31,209 nt of DNA from Owenweeksia sp964619125 (GCA_964619125.1 CAZUCA010000040.1:1-31209), one strand, 5' to 3'; counted from the first letter of the stretch, positions 8,755-17,331 are shown. Notes: generated by a model not told the origin, from the sequence alone. Made by a program: numbers and translations.

Positions 8755-8893
8755 AAGCGGATGTTTTGAGCCGGCGATGCTGAAATGTTCACTGGCGATT
8801 GATGATGCTGCTATCAAAGATAGCCGCTTTAACTGTCGTAATCAACCGCTTAGATTGGCGGAAATACCCAGCTTAATTTGTAACCTTTACCAC

Positions 8894-8901
8894 TACCTTT
8901 G
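8894..8901 (+). promoter_or_regulatory. -7 element of the VOC/SRPBCC operon
   Basis: TACCTTTG is an exact match to TAnnTTTG, 114 nt before the first VOC start. It sits inside a small inverted repeat ACTAC/GTAGT (8892-8896 and 8903-8907). A TTTG at 8877-8880 is too close (13 nt) to be a normal -33 element. Confidence 0.4.
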
Positions 8902-8918
8902 AGTAGTAAGGCGCTGAG

Positions 8919-8937
8919 ATTATGTGAAGTACATAAT
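8919..8937. promoter_or_regulatory. Inverted repeat between regulator and VOC operon
   Basis: ATTATGT-GAAGT-ACATAAT is a perfect 7-bp inverted repeat with a 5-nt spacer. It lies about 18 nt downstream of the -7 element at 8894-8901, where a bound protein would block transcription of the VOC operon. AraC-family proteins more often bind direct repeats, so assigning it to the adjacent GlxA-type protein is only a guess. A short leader hairpin is the alternative. Confidence 0.4.
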
Positions 8938-9014
8938 ACAAAGCAGAGCTCATAGCTTAGTTCTCAAACCTTAACACCTTATAGCTACAACCTGTAACCC
9001 CAAAATCCCTCATA

Positions 9015-9443
9015 ATGCTAAAACTTTCAACCTACTTACAGTTTAAAGGTAATTGCCGCGAGGCATTGAGTTTTTACCAAAGTTGCCTGGGTGGCGAACT
9101 GGAGTTCCAAACCATTGGCGAATCTGAGATTGCTGATCAGATGCCTCCCGAAAGCCGGAATGATATTATTCATTCCACCCTTAGCCTGCCCAACTTCGTA
9201 ATTAACGGCAGCGATATGGACGGCCCGGTAGAACGCAAAAATGGCAATGACGTTTCGCTGATGCTGCACTTTGAGCAGGAAGACGACATCGGGGCGTGTT
9301 TCAACCGGCTGGCGGAAGGAGGCCAAATACTGGATGAACTGGGCGTAAAATTCTGGGGCGATGAATTCGGGGTACTGGTAGATAAATATGGTAAGACCTG
9401 GATGCTGATCCGTGAGGCCGTCCCCCAAAAGGCGTCCGTTTAA
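9015..9443 (+). CDS. PhnB-like VOC-family protein
   Basis: A 142-aa member of the vicinal oxygen chelate superfamily, PhnB/YjdN-like branch. The opening LKLSTYLQFKGNCREALSFYQSCLGGELEF is the diagnostic block, and the end GVLVDKYGKTWMLI is the second beta-alpha-beta-beta-beta module. These proteins form dimeric metal-binding folds. Most have no known reaction, and relatives include glyoxalases and bleomycin-resistance proteins. First of four genes with short gaps (64, 26 and 25 nt). Confidence 0.85.
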   Translation: MLKLSTYLQFKGNCREALSFYQSCLGGELEFQTIGESEIADQMPPESRNDIIHSTLSLPNFVINGSDMDGPVERKNGNDVSLMLHFEQEDDIGACFNRLAEGGQILDELGVKFWGDEFGVLVDKYGKTWMLIREAVPQKASV

Positions 9444-9507
9444 GATAATTGCAACCGGGCTTGAGGCGCCCCTTTTAATGCCGGCCCCAGCCCTAATTAT
9501 AACTACT

Positions 9508-9927
9508 ATGACTAAAGAACTGTGGCTAAACCTGCCCGTCGCCGATCTGAAACGCGCGCGCGAATTCTTTAAAAGCCTGGGCTTTAAACTTCACGACATG
9601 CCCGATGATCAGGCCGACATTACCGGTATTATGGTCAGTACCAAGGATATTCCTGTGATGCTCGTTAGCCATGAGCGCTTTCGCCATTTTTCGGGCCAGC
9701 AAATTTGCGATACCTCCCAGGCATGTGAGGTGCTCATCTCCATCGATGCCGAAAACCGTTCAGAAGTGGATGAACTGGCTCGTAAGGCCCGTGAAGCCGG
9801 GGGGCAGGTTTTCGGCCCGCCCACCGAAATAGAGGGTTGGATGTACGGCTGTGGTTTTACCGACCTCGATGGCCACCGCTGGAACGTCCTCTACATGGAC
9901 AAGAGTAAAATGCCAGCTCCCCAATAA
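9508..9927 (+). CDS. VOC-family (glyoxalase/bleomycin-resistance fold) protein
   Basis: 139 aa from the ATG at 9508. The frame is open from 9412, but the extension overlaps the previous gene and is not VOC-like. The N-terminal module is MTKELWLNLPVADLKRAREFFKSLGF and the C-terminal module ends in GFTDLDGHRWNVLYMD, matching the lactoylglutathione-lyase-like subgroup annotated as hypothetical VOC proteins. Function unknown. The location in an operon with two other VOC genes and an SRPBCC gene suggests a shared small-molecule or xenobiotic response. Confidence 0.82.
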   Translation: MTKELWLNLPVADLKRAREFFKSLGFKLHDMPDDQADITGIMVSTKDIPVMLVSHERFRHFSGQQICDTSQACEVLISIDAENRSEVDELARKAREAGGQVFGPPTEIEGWMYGCGFTDLDGHRWNVLYMDKSKMPAPQ

Positions 9928-9953
9928 TGTCATAACTAAAAAAACCAGATACC

Positions 9954-10340
9954 ATGCTTAATAACAGTACTGCCTTTAGTAGCTTTTCCGTCAAAAACAT
10001 CGACCAGGCCAGGTCCTTCTACCATGATATACTGGGCCTGGAGCTTAAAGAAAATCCGATGGGGTTTATCGAGCTCCTACTCAAGGATCAGCAGCGGGTA
10101 ATGATTTATCCCAAGCCAAATCACGAGCCGGCCAGCTTTACCGTTCTCAATTTCATGGTTACTCAGTTGGAGGAAGCAGTGGACCAGTTTAATGCGAAGG
10201 GAATCACTTTTGAACAATATGAGGGGGAATTAAAAACCAACGAGAAAGGCATATCCCGTGGCGAGGAAGGCGGCCCTGCCGTAGCCTGGTTTAAAGATCC
10301 TGATGGCAACATTATTGCCCTTATTGAAGGCATGCCATAG
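9954..10340 (+). CDS. VOC-family protein
   Basis: A 128-aa VOC protein. The first module is STAFSSFSVKNIDQARSFYHDILGLELKE and the second ends in PAVAWFKDPDGNIIALIEG, with the conserved DPDGN turn followed by the usual metal-ligand strand (here Glu in LIEG). The subgroup is typical of uncharacterised glyoxalase-like proteins. It begins 26 nt after the preceding VOC gene and is followed 25 nt later by the SRPBCC gene. Confidence 0.83.
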   Translation: MLNNSTAFSSFSVKNIDQARSFYHDILGLELKENPMGFIELLLKDQQRVMIYPKPNHEPASFTVLNFMVTQLEEAVDQFNAKGITFEQYEGELKTNEKGISRGEEGGPAVAWFKDPDGNIIALIEGMP

Positions 10341-10365
10341 CCTTTATCACTCAAAATTCAGTTTG

Positions 10366-10803
10366 ATGCAACGACTTGAGTTTAACACCACCATTAATGC
10401 CAGCCGTCAAAAGGTGTGGCATACCCTCTTAGGGGAGCAGAGCTATCGCGAATGGGCTTCTGAATTTATGCCCGGCTCACACTTTCAGGGTAGTTGGGAT
10501 AAAGGCAGCCGCATTTATTTTAAATCGCCCGAAGGCGATGGCATGATAAGCCTGATAAAGGAGAATAAGCCTTACGAGCTCCTAAGCATTGAGCACCAGG
10601 GTACCATCAGCAAAGGCGTGGAAGATTTTGACGGTGAAGAAGCCCGGAAATGGCAGGGCACCCTCGAAACCTACCGCCTTAATGAAAGTGACGGCAAAAC
10701 CACCCTCACAGTAGAGCAGGACATTGTGGACGACTATGTGGATTACTTCAATACCACCTGGCCCAAGGCCCTTGCCCGGGTTAAAAAGTTGGCCGAGGAA
10801 TAG
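10366..10803 (+). CDS. SRPBCC-fold protein (AHSA1-like)
   Basis: 145 aa from the ATG at 10366; the frame extends back into the previous gene, but MQRLEFNTTINASRQKVWHTLL is the standard family start. The SRPBCC (START/Bet v1-like) fold binds hydrophobic ligands in a deep cavity. The AHSA1-like subgroup is often encoded beside AraC or ArsR regulators and VOC genes. Last gene of the four-gene unit. No enzymatic residue can be named. Confidence 0.82.
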   Translation: MQRLEFNTTINASRQKVWHTLLGEQSYREWASEFMPGSHFQGSWDKGSRIYFKSPEGDGMISLIKENKPYELLSIEHQGTISKGVEDFDGEEARKWQGTLETYRLNESDGKTTLTVEQDIVDDYVDYFNTTWPKALARVKKLAEE

Positions 10804-10856
10804 AAGATGATTAGCATTGCAGTTATCCCATATATTTCCAATTTACCGGCAGGTTG

Positions 10857-10874
10857 AAATGATAAAAATCATTT
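10857..10874. promoter_or_regulatory. Fnr/Dnr-type operator before PEP synthase
   Basis: AAATGATAAAAATCATTT is a perfect palindrome with 7-bp arms around a 4-nt centre, containing the Fnr-type core TGAT-N4-ATCA at 10860-10871. It is the strongest of the three copies in the window and shares the trailing ATCATTTCCT with the norZ site. The centre is 58 nt before the ATG. No good -7 element is visible at the expected spacing (10894-10901 reads CGAACTTG, keeping only the final TTG), so the mode of action is less clear than at norZ. Confidence 0.68.
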
Positions 10875-10923
10875 CCTAACCCACTGATATTGGCGAACTT
10901 GTAGCCTTACATTAAGGTGAGCC

Positions 10924-13341
10924 ATGTATGGGTATATCTTAAGATTAGACCAAATCCGCAAGGAAGATCTTGCGCAAGTGGGGGGCAAAAATGCCTCCCT
11001 GGGCGAAATGTACCACCACCTCAGCGGAAAGGGTATCAAAATTCCGGCGGGCTTTGCCACCACTGCCAGGGCTTATTGGCATTTTCTCGATCACAATAGC
11101 TTGCGACCGCAAATCCAGGCGATTCTCGCCCAACTGGACCTGGAAAAGTTCTCCAACCTGGCTGCTACCGGGCATCAGCTCCGTCAGCTAATGCTCCACG
11201 CCACTATTCCGCCTGAGCTTGAGCAGGATTTAAAGCAAGCCTACCGTCAGCTCTGCGACAGCCATAATCAAGTGGCCGTGGCGGTGCGCAGCAGTGCCAC
11301 CGCCGAGGATTTACCCCAGGCCAGTTTTGCTGGTCAGCTGGAGTCATTCCTCAATGTTAGCGGTGAGGAGGAGTTACTTTACACCTTCCAGCGTTGCCTT
11401 GCCTCCCTCTTTACCGACCGGGTGATTAAGTATCGCAGCGACTACGGCTTCGATCATCTCAAAGTGGCACTATCGGTGGGTGTACAACTAATGGTCCGCT
11501 CTGACCGTGGCTGCTCGGGGGTGGCCTTTACCCTTGATCCCGATACTGGCTTCAGGGACCTGATCGTAATCAATGGCATCTGGGGGTTAGGTGAAAACAT
11601 CGTGCAGGGCCGGGTAAAACCAGATGAATACCTGATTTTCAAGCCCATGTTGATGGCCGGCAAAAACGCCCTGATTGCCCGGAAAGTGGGCGAAAAAGAG
11701 CTTACCATGGTTTATGATCATAAGGGTGAGACAGGGGCAAGGGTAAAAAATAAGCTGACCCCTCCTGCCCTGCGCCACCGCTTTGTTTTAAGCGAAGAGG
11801 AAGCCTTGGAGTTGGCGCAAAGCTGCCTCAAAATTGAGCAACACTATCATCGTCCCATGGATATTGAATGGGCCAGGGATGGCCTTACCGGTGAAATCTA
11901 CATCGTACAGGCACGGCCAGAAACTGTGCATGCCAGTCAGCAATCCTACCAGCTCGATTCATACCACTTAAAGCAAGCAGGTGAAGTTATTGTGGAGGGC
12001 CTTGCACTTGGCCAGCAAATTGCCTCGGGCAGGGCCCGTATTTTACAATCACCGGAGGAGGCGGATAAACTGAAGGAGGGCGATGTGTTGGTGACCGGTA
12101 TCACCAGTCCCGATTGGGACCCGATTATGAAAAAAGCGGCGGCCATTATTACCGACCAGGGTGGCCGCACCAGCCATGCCGCCATTGTAGCGCGCGAACT
12201 AGGGGTGGTTGCAGTGGTAGGCTGCCGGGATGCCACCCAAAAAATCAAGGATGGTGAACTTCTCACCGTTTCCTGCGCCGAGGGCAAAACTGCTAAGGTG
12301 TACCGCGGAAAATTACCCTGGACGGTGGATCGCCTGGATCTGCGTGACTTTAGCATGCCCCGCACCCAGGTGATGCTCATCCTCGGTGACCCCGATAAAG
12401 CCTTCAAGTATTCCTTTCTCCCCAATAACGGCATCGGGTTGCTGCGGCTGGAGTTTATTATAAATAACTCCGTTAAGGTGCACCCGCTGGCTTTGCTGCG
12501 CTACGATGAATTGCAGGATGAGAACTTAAAGCGGGAAATTGCCCTGATCACGCAGAACCATTCCAATATGACCGACTACTTTGTGGATAGCCTCGCCCAG
12601 GGTGTAGCCACAATTGCGGCTGCCTTTTACCCCAAAGAGGTGATTGTGCGGATGAGCGACTTTAAGTCAAATGAATATGCCCATTTACTAGGGGGCCGCC
12701 AGTTTGAACCCGAAGAAGAAAACCCGATGCTGGGCTTCCGAGGAGCGTCACGTTACTACCACGAATTGTATCGCGAAGGCTTTCGCCTGGAATGTGAGGC
12801 CATGAAAAAGCTGCGCAATGAAATGGGTCTCACCAATGTGAAACTAATGATTCCCTTTTGCCGCAGCGTGGCGGAGGGAAAACAAGTGTTGAAGCAGATG
12901 GCCACCTTTGGTCTGAAACAGGGAGAAGCAGGGCTGGAAATCTACACTATGGTGGAAATTCCCAGCAATGTAATTCTGGCGCGGGAGTTCGCCCAAATAT
13001 TTGACGGCTTTTCAATCGGCTCCAACGATCTCACACAACTTACGCTCGGCCTTGACCGGGATTCGAGCCTGGTAAGTAATCTCTTTGACGAGCGCGATGC
13101 CGCGGTGCAATGGCTGATTTCAACTGTAATCAAAGCAGCCCATGACACTAAGATTAAGATCGGGCTCTGTGGCCAGGCCCCCAGCGATTTTCCCGAATAC
13201 GCTGAATTCCTCGTAAAGGAAGGTATAGACAGTATATCGTTTAACCCGGATGCGCTGCTGCAGGGTATCGCCAATATTAAGAAAGCGGAGGAGCAGCAAG
13301 CTGCCACTGCCTCTGACCGCAAAGCACCAAGTACCACTTAA
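10924..13341 (+). CDS. ppsA: Phosphoenolpyruvate synthase
   Basis: Makes PEP from pyruvate and ATP (yielding AMP and phosphate) in the cytosol, the entry to gluconeogenesis. At 805 aa it is close to E. coli PpsA (792). The order is an N-terminal ATP-binding domain (VGGKNASLGEM near 20, AVRSSATAEDLPQASFAGQ), the phosphohistidine domain with catalytic His418 in GGRTSHAAIVARELG, and a C-terminal TIM-barrel with GSNDLTQLTLGLDRD and the catalytic Cys749 in GLCGQAPSD. The SDR gene follows after 13 nt and the Ca2+ ATPase gene after that, so they are probably one transcript. The Fnr-type palindrome upstream suggests induction under low oxygen or NO, which is unusual for a housekeeping gluconeogenic gene. 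Confidence 0.93.
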   Translation: MYGYILRLDQIRKEDLAQVGGKNASLGEMYHHLSGKGIKIPAGFATTARAYWHFLDHNSLRPQIQAILAQLDLEKFSNLAATGHQLRQLMLHATIPPELEQDLKQAYRQLCDSHNQVAVAVRSSATAEDLPQASFAGQLESFLNVSGEEELLYTFQRCLASLFTDRVIKYRSDYGFDHLKVALSVGVQLMVRSDRGCSGVAFTLDPDTGFRDLIVINGIWGLGENIVQGRVKPDEYLIFKPMLMAGKNALIARKVGEKELTMVYDHKGETGARVKNKLTPPALRHRFVLSEEEALELAQSCLKIEQHYHRPMDIEWARDGLTGEIYIVQARPETVHASQQSYQLDSYHLKQAGEVIVEGLALGQQIASGRARILQSPEEADKLKEGDVLVTGITSPDWDPIMKKAAAIITDQGGRTSHAAIVARELGVVAVVGCRDATQKIKDGELLTVSCAEGKTAKVYRGKLPWTVDRLDLRDFSMPRTQVMLILGDPDKAFKYSFLPNNGIGLLRLEFIINNSVKVHPLALLRYDELQDENLKREIALITQNHSNMTDYFVDSLAQGVATIAAAFYPKEVIVRMSDFKSNEYAHLLGGRQFEPEEENPMLGFRGASRYYHELYREGFRLECEAMKKLRNEMGLTNVKLMIPFCRSVAEGKQVLKQMATFGLKQGEAGLEIYTMVEIPSNVILAREFAQIFDGFSIGSNDLTQLTLGLDRDSSLVSNLFDERDAAVQWLISTVIKAAHDTKIKIGLCGQAPSDFPEYAEFLVKEGIDSISFNPDALLQGIANIKKAEEQQAATASDRKAPSTT

Positions 13342-13354
13342 AGCCTATTTCAAG

Positions 13355-14116
13355 ATGTATTCTGACTTAAAAAATAAGGTAGTGCTGATTACCGGGGCCG
13401 CCTCGGGTATTGGCATGGCTACTGCCCGGCTGTTTGCCGGCGAAGGCTGCCGGCTGATGCTGGCCGACCTTCAAGATGAATCGGGACAAAAGCTCGCCAG
13501 GGAAATTAGCGACAGCGGGGTGGAATGTCATTTTCAGCATTGCGATATCAGCAGCGTAACGGCGGTGGAGAACCTCATCAACAGCTGCAAAAAGCACTAT
13601 GGAAGACTGGATATTGCCTACAACAATGCCGGGGTTGAAGGAGAAATAGGGCCGCTGGCGGATAGCAGTGAGGCCAATTTTGACCGGGTAATTGCCACCA
13701 ACCTTAAGAGTATCTGGGCCTGCATGAAATTTGAAATCCCGCTGATGCTGGAATCTCTGGCCGGGGTAATTGTAAATTGTGCTTCTATTGCCGGGGTGGT
13801 TGGCTCAAGTGGTATTCCGGCCTATGTGGCCTCCAAACACGGGGTTATTGGCCTTAGCAAAAATGCTGCCCTCGAATATGCTTCACAAAACATCAGGGTA
13901 AATGCGGTGTGTCCTGCCGGCGTGCGTACCCCCATGCTGGAGCGTTTTACCAAGGGCGACCCTGCCGCGCAAGAGCAAATGGACAAGATGCATCCACTGG
14001 GACGAGCGGCTGATCCTGCCGAAATAGGAAATGCGGTGCTATACCTGGCATCAGAGCAGGCCTCTTTTATTACCGGCAGCACTCTGTTGGTAGATGGGGG
14101 CTATACCGCCCGGTAG
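13355..14116 (+). CDS. Short-chain dehydrogenase/reductase (classical SDR)
   Basis: 253 aa from the ATG at 13355; an in-frame extension to 13250 lies inside ppsA and is rejected. The NAD(P)-binding motif is TGAASGIG (14-21), with an acidic residue after strand 2 (MLADLQDE) that favours NAD(H). Further motifs are NNAG, the catalytic Ser in NCASIAG, and Tyr157-x3-Lys161 (YVASK). The C-terminal GSTLLVDGGYTAR is classical for the FabG-like/glucose-dehydrogenase-like subgroup. Substrate unknown. It lies 13 nt behind ppsA, so it is probably coexpressed. A role in disposing of reducing equivalents during oxygen limitation is inferred only from context. Confidence 0.88.
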   Translation: MYSDLKNKVVLITGAASGIGMATARLFAGEGCRLMLADLQDESGQKLAREISDSGVECHFQHCDISSVTAVENLINSCKKHYGRLDIAYNNAGVEGEIGPLADSSEANFDRVIATNLKSIWACMKFEIPLMLESLAGVIVNCASIAGVVGSSGIPAYVASKHGVIGLSKNAALEYASQNIRVNAVCPAGVRTPMLERFTKGDPAAQEQMDKMHPLGRAADPAEIGNAVLYLASEQASFITGSTLLVDGGYTAR

Positions 14117-14174
14117 TATAGGCTCATAATCGCGGTTATTCTATCTTTAATACAGCAAGCCGATTATTAAGCCC

Positions 14175-16808
14175 ATGCCTGACCACCCCCCTGCATTTAG
14201 TGATAATGCCCATGCCTTAACGGTGGGGGCGGTACTGCTGCAATTAAAGAGCAATGCAGAGGAAGGGCTTAGCCAGGCAGAGGCCCGTCACCGCTTGCTG
14301 CACTATGGCCCTAACCGCATAGAATCAGCGCCGGCTAAAAAGTGGTGGCAGGTGCTCTTATCCCAATTCAAATCGCCGGTGGTGTGGGTGTTGGTAGCGG
14401 CCACCCTGGTATCGCTGTTTTTTGAGGATTGGGTGGAGGCCATTGCCATTGCCCTGGTTATCCTGATCAACGCCCTGATTGGCTTGATTATGGAGTGGCA
14501 GGCTTTACGTTCACTGCAGGCGCTGCAAAAATTATCCAAAACCTCGGCCCGGGTAATACGCGCCGGACATAGCCTGAAAATTGATGCCGAAGAGCTGGTG
14601 CCTGGAGATATCCTTCAGTTGGAGGCTGGTGATATTGTGGCGGCCGACGCCCGCCTGCTCAAGGCCAGTAACCTTGCCCTGAAAGAGTCGGCCCTGACCG
14701 GGGAGTCGGTTCCGGTGTCGAAGAATACCGCTGCCCTACCGGCTGATACCCTTCTGGCCGATCGCCGCAATATGCTCTATTCAGGGACAATCATTACCCG
14801 CGGACATGGGCACGCCCTGGTGGTAGCCACCGGCCGGGAATCTCAGTTGGGACAGATTGGTAAAATGGTTCAGGAGGCCAGGAAAGACATTACCCCGCTC
14901 GAAAAAAAGCTCAATCGCCTCACCCAAAAGTTGATTATTCTTACCCTGATTTTAGCGGTGATTATTGCGCTGATCGGCATTTGGCGGGATGGGAATATAC
15001 TGCTGGTAATAGAAACAGCCATTGCCCTGGCGGTTGCGGCCATTCCTGAAGGACTACCCATTGTGGCCACCATTGCCCTGGCGCGGGGCATGTTACGACT
15101 GTCGCAGCAGCAGGTAGTGGTGAAAAATCTGGCGGCCGTTGAAACACTGGGCGAAGTAAACCTCATCTTTACCGATAAAACCGGCACCCTCACTGAAGAT
15201 GCCATGGAAGCCAGCCTGATAAGCCTTGCGGAAAGGGATCTTCGCCTGGCAGACCTCAAGGCATTGCCCCGGGATAAACGATTGGACGCAATGCTGCGGG
15301 TGGCCAGCTTATGCAACAATGCCTCTTTCCGGGCGGACCGGTCGGAGCAGGCGGCTGGTGATCCCCTGGAGGTGGGACTGCTGAAGATGGTTTATGCGGC
15401 AGGAGCCAATGCACAAGCTTTAAAGGATGAATTTCCACGCCAGGCCGAAATACCCTTCGATTCTGACCATAAATTTATGGCCACCCTCCATCGCGCCAAC
15501 GAAGCTTACCTGCTTGCCGTAAAAGGAGCGCCGGAAGAAATACTGAAGCGTTGTAACGACTTTGAGGGCCTTAATGGCAGCCAGGCTTTAAACGGAAGGG
15601 AGCGATGGTTGGAAAAGGCCAGGGAAATGGCTACCGGGGGATTGCGCGTATTAGCAATAGCTCATGCCCATTACCTGGAAAAACCCGCCGATTTCAGTCA
15701 CGACTGGACCCTGCTTGGCTTAATTGGTTTTTTGGACCCGCCCAGGGAGGATGTGCAAGCGGCCGTAAAACGTTGCCAGCTAGCGGGCATCAAGGTGGTG
15801 ATGGTAACCGGCGACCATCCCGAAACGGCGCGTAATATTGCCATTCAAACCGGTATTAGCCATAACCAAAATGATCAGGTTATAGCTGGCGCGCAACTAA
15901 AAAAAGATGCACCCTGGCAGGAGCTATCGCAAACGGCGGTATTTGCCCGGGTGAGCCCCGCTCAAAAGCTGGAGTTGGTGAATCAGTACAAAAAACACCA
16001 GGCTACCGTGGCAATGACCGGCGATGGGGTAAATGATGCCCCGGCCTTGCGCAGTGCGAGCATTGGCATCGCCATGGGTATCCGGGGCACAGAAGCGGCG
16101 CGTGAAGCCGCTGACCTGATTCTTAAAGACGATGCCTTTCCTTCCATCGTAACCGCCGTAAAGCAAGGCCGGATTATCTTTGAAAATATCCGCCATTTTG
16201 TGGTTTACCTCTTGTCTTGTAATATCTCTGAGATTTTGATTGTAGCCACCGCCTCCTTTCTCATGCTGCCCATGCCGCTGCTGCCACTGCAAATATTATT
16301 TCTCAATATCGTTACCGATGTATTTCCGGCCCTGGCCCTGGGGATGGGCAATGGCCAGCCGGGCATAATGCAGAGCCCTCCCCGTCCGGCCGGTGAACCC
16401 ATTATACCCCGGCGGCTATGGCAGGCCATTTTGGTGTATGGCATGGCGATTACCGCCTCTATTATCGGGCTGGTTGTTTATGCCCAGAGCCTACGCCAAC
16501 TGAGTGCAGGCGATATTAATAACCTCGCTTTTTACACCCTGATCCTCGCCCAGCTGTGGAACGTTTTCAATTTGCCCTCTCGCCAGGTTTCCTTGCTCAG
16601 AAATGAAGTAACCCGCAATCCTCACCTATGGATGGCACTTGCCTTCTGTATAATGCTATCAGTGGCTGCTTTTGCCTTGGAACCGGTACGCCTGGCTCTG
16701 GCCTTAGATGTTATGGCCCTGTCAGAACTGTGGGTCATCCTTCCCTTCAGCTTAATGCCGGTATTAATTATTCAGCTCCTGAAGCGCGCCCTGAAATGGA
16801 TCGAATAG
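14175..16808 (+). CDS. SERCA-like Ca2+-transporting P-type ATPase (P2A)
   Basis: An 877-aa cation pump. It has an N-terminal cation_ATPase_N domain (HALTVGAVLLQL...GLSQAEARHRL), actuator motif TGES (175-178), PEGLP in TM4 (291-295), phosphorylated Asp334 in DKTGTLT, hinge GDGVNDAP (Asp617) and six C-terminal helices. The SERCA Ca2+ ligands can be traced: Glu in PEGLP, Asn and Glu in NISE (TM5), and Asn, Thr and Asp in NIVTD (TM6). Both Ca2+ sites therefore appear present, rather than the Na+/K+ or H+ pattern. Mn2+ is possible. It follows the SDR by 58 nt, with a weak -7-like TATCTTTA at 14142-14149. CtpF of the mycobacterial DosR regulon belongs to the same P2 class. Confidence 0.92.
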   Translation: MPDHPPAFSDNAHALTVGAVLLQLKSNAEEGLSQAEARHRLLHYGPNRIESAPAKKWWQVLLSQFKSPVVWVLVAATLVSLFFEDWVEAIAIALVILINALIGLIMEWQALRSLQALQKLSKTSARVIRAGHSLKIDAEELVPGDILQLEAGDIVAADARLLKASNLALKESALTGESVPVSKNTAALPADTLLADRRNMLYSGTIITRGHGHALVVATGRESQLGQIGKMVQEARKDITPLEKKLNRLTQKLIILTLILAVIIALIGIWRDGNILLVIETAIALAVAAIPEGLPIVATIALARGMLRLSQQQVVVKNLAAVETLGEVNLIFTDKTGTLTEDAMEASLISLAERDLRLADLKALPRDKRLDAMLRVASLCNNASFRADRSEQAAGDPLEVGLLKMVYAAGANAQALKDEFPRQAEIPFDSDHKFMATLHRANEAYLLAVKGAPEEILKRCNDFEGLNGSQALNGRERWLEKAREMATGGLRVLAIAHAHYLEKPADFSHDWTLLGLIGFLDPPREDVQAAVKRCQLAGIKVVMVTGDHPETARNIAIQTGISHNQNDQVIAGAQLKKDAPWQELSQTAVFARVSPAQKLELVNQYKKHQATVAMTGDGVNDAPALRSASIGIAMGIRGTEAAREAADLILKDDAFPSIVTAVKQGRIIFENIRHFVVYLLSCNISEILIVATASFLMLPMPLLPLQILFLNIVTDVFPALALGMGNGQPGIMQSPPRPAGEPIIPRRLWQAILVYGMAITASIIGLVVYAQSLRQLSAGDINNLAFYTLILAQLWNVFNLPSRQVSLLRNEVTRNPHLWMALAFCIMLSVAAFALEPVRLALALDVMALSELWVILPFSLMPVLIIQLLKRALKWIE

Positions 16809-16817
16809 TACTTTCCC

Positions 16818-16846
16818 AAAAAACAAGGCAGGATGCTGATCCTGCC
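16818..16846 (-). terminator. Rho-independent terminator of the Hsp20 gene
   Basis: GGCAGGAT-GCTG-ATCCTGCC is a perfect 8-bp stem with a tetraloop (16827-16834 and 16839-16846). On the minus strand it is followed by TTGTTTTTT. It lies 30 nt past the Hsp20 stop, between convergent genes. There is no T run on the plus side, so termination of the ATPase operon here is less certain. Confidence 0.8.
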
Positions 16847-16875
16847 CTGGGTTAAGGTTATCAATAGGCTAAGCC

Positions 16876-17331
16876 TTAATCCACAGAGATCTGCTTCATA
16901 GGCTTTTTGCCGCTGTCAGGCATCTTGGGCAGATGCACCTTCAACACTCCTTCCTTGTACTCAGCCTTGATTTTGTCGGCCTGTACATTTTCGGGTAAGG
17001 TAAAGGAGCGGTAGAAGGAACGGTAGTCGTACTCCCGGCGGGTGTACTTATCCTTTTCCTCCTTGCTTTCTTCCTCCTTCTCCACACAAATTTCCAGGGT
17101 GTTGTCGTTTACCTCCACCTCAAAATCCTTTTTGCTAAGGCCCGGTGAAGCCAACTCCACCAGATACTCGTTTTCAAGTTCGGTGATGTTGGTAGCGGGA
17201 ACCTTGGTCAGGCGCGGTAAATTGCGCATCGGTTCAGTAAAGAAACGGTCGAAGTTGAAGAGGTCCTCAAAACTGCTAGGCATTGAAGTTGTCAATCCTC
17301 CATTGCCTTTCCTTTTTGCTAGCTGTGCCAT
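16876..17331 (-). CDS. Small heat-shock protein (Hsp20/IbpA family)
   Basis: A 151-aa alpha-crystallin-domain chaperone that holds unfolding proteins without ATP. The N-terminal region is MPSSFEDLFNFDRFF. The crystallin domain runs ~45-140 with YLVELASPGLSKKDFEVEV, a highly charged loop (KEEESKEEKDKYTRREYDYRSF) and the signature EYKEGVLKVHLPK. The C-terminal IxI-type motif is reduced to ISV. The gene is alone, facing the ATPase, with its own terminator. Its promoter carries an Fnr-type palindrome rather than an obvious CIRCE or sigma-32-like site, which suggests an oxygen/NO signal. HspX (Acr) of Mycobacterium is a family member controlled by DosR. Confidence 0.93.
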   Translation of the reverse strand: MAQLAKRKGNGGLTTSMPSSFEDLFNFDRFFTEPMRNLPRLTKVPATNITELENEYLVELASPGLSKKDFEVEVNDNTLEICVEKEEESKEEKDKYTRREYDYRSFYRSFTLPENVQADKIKAEYKEGVLKVHLPKMPDSGKKPMKQISVD

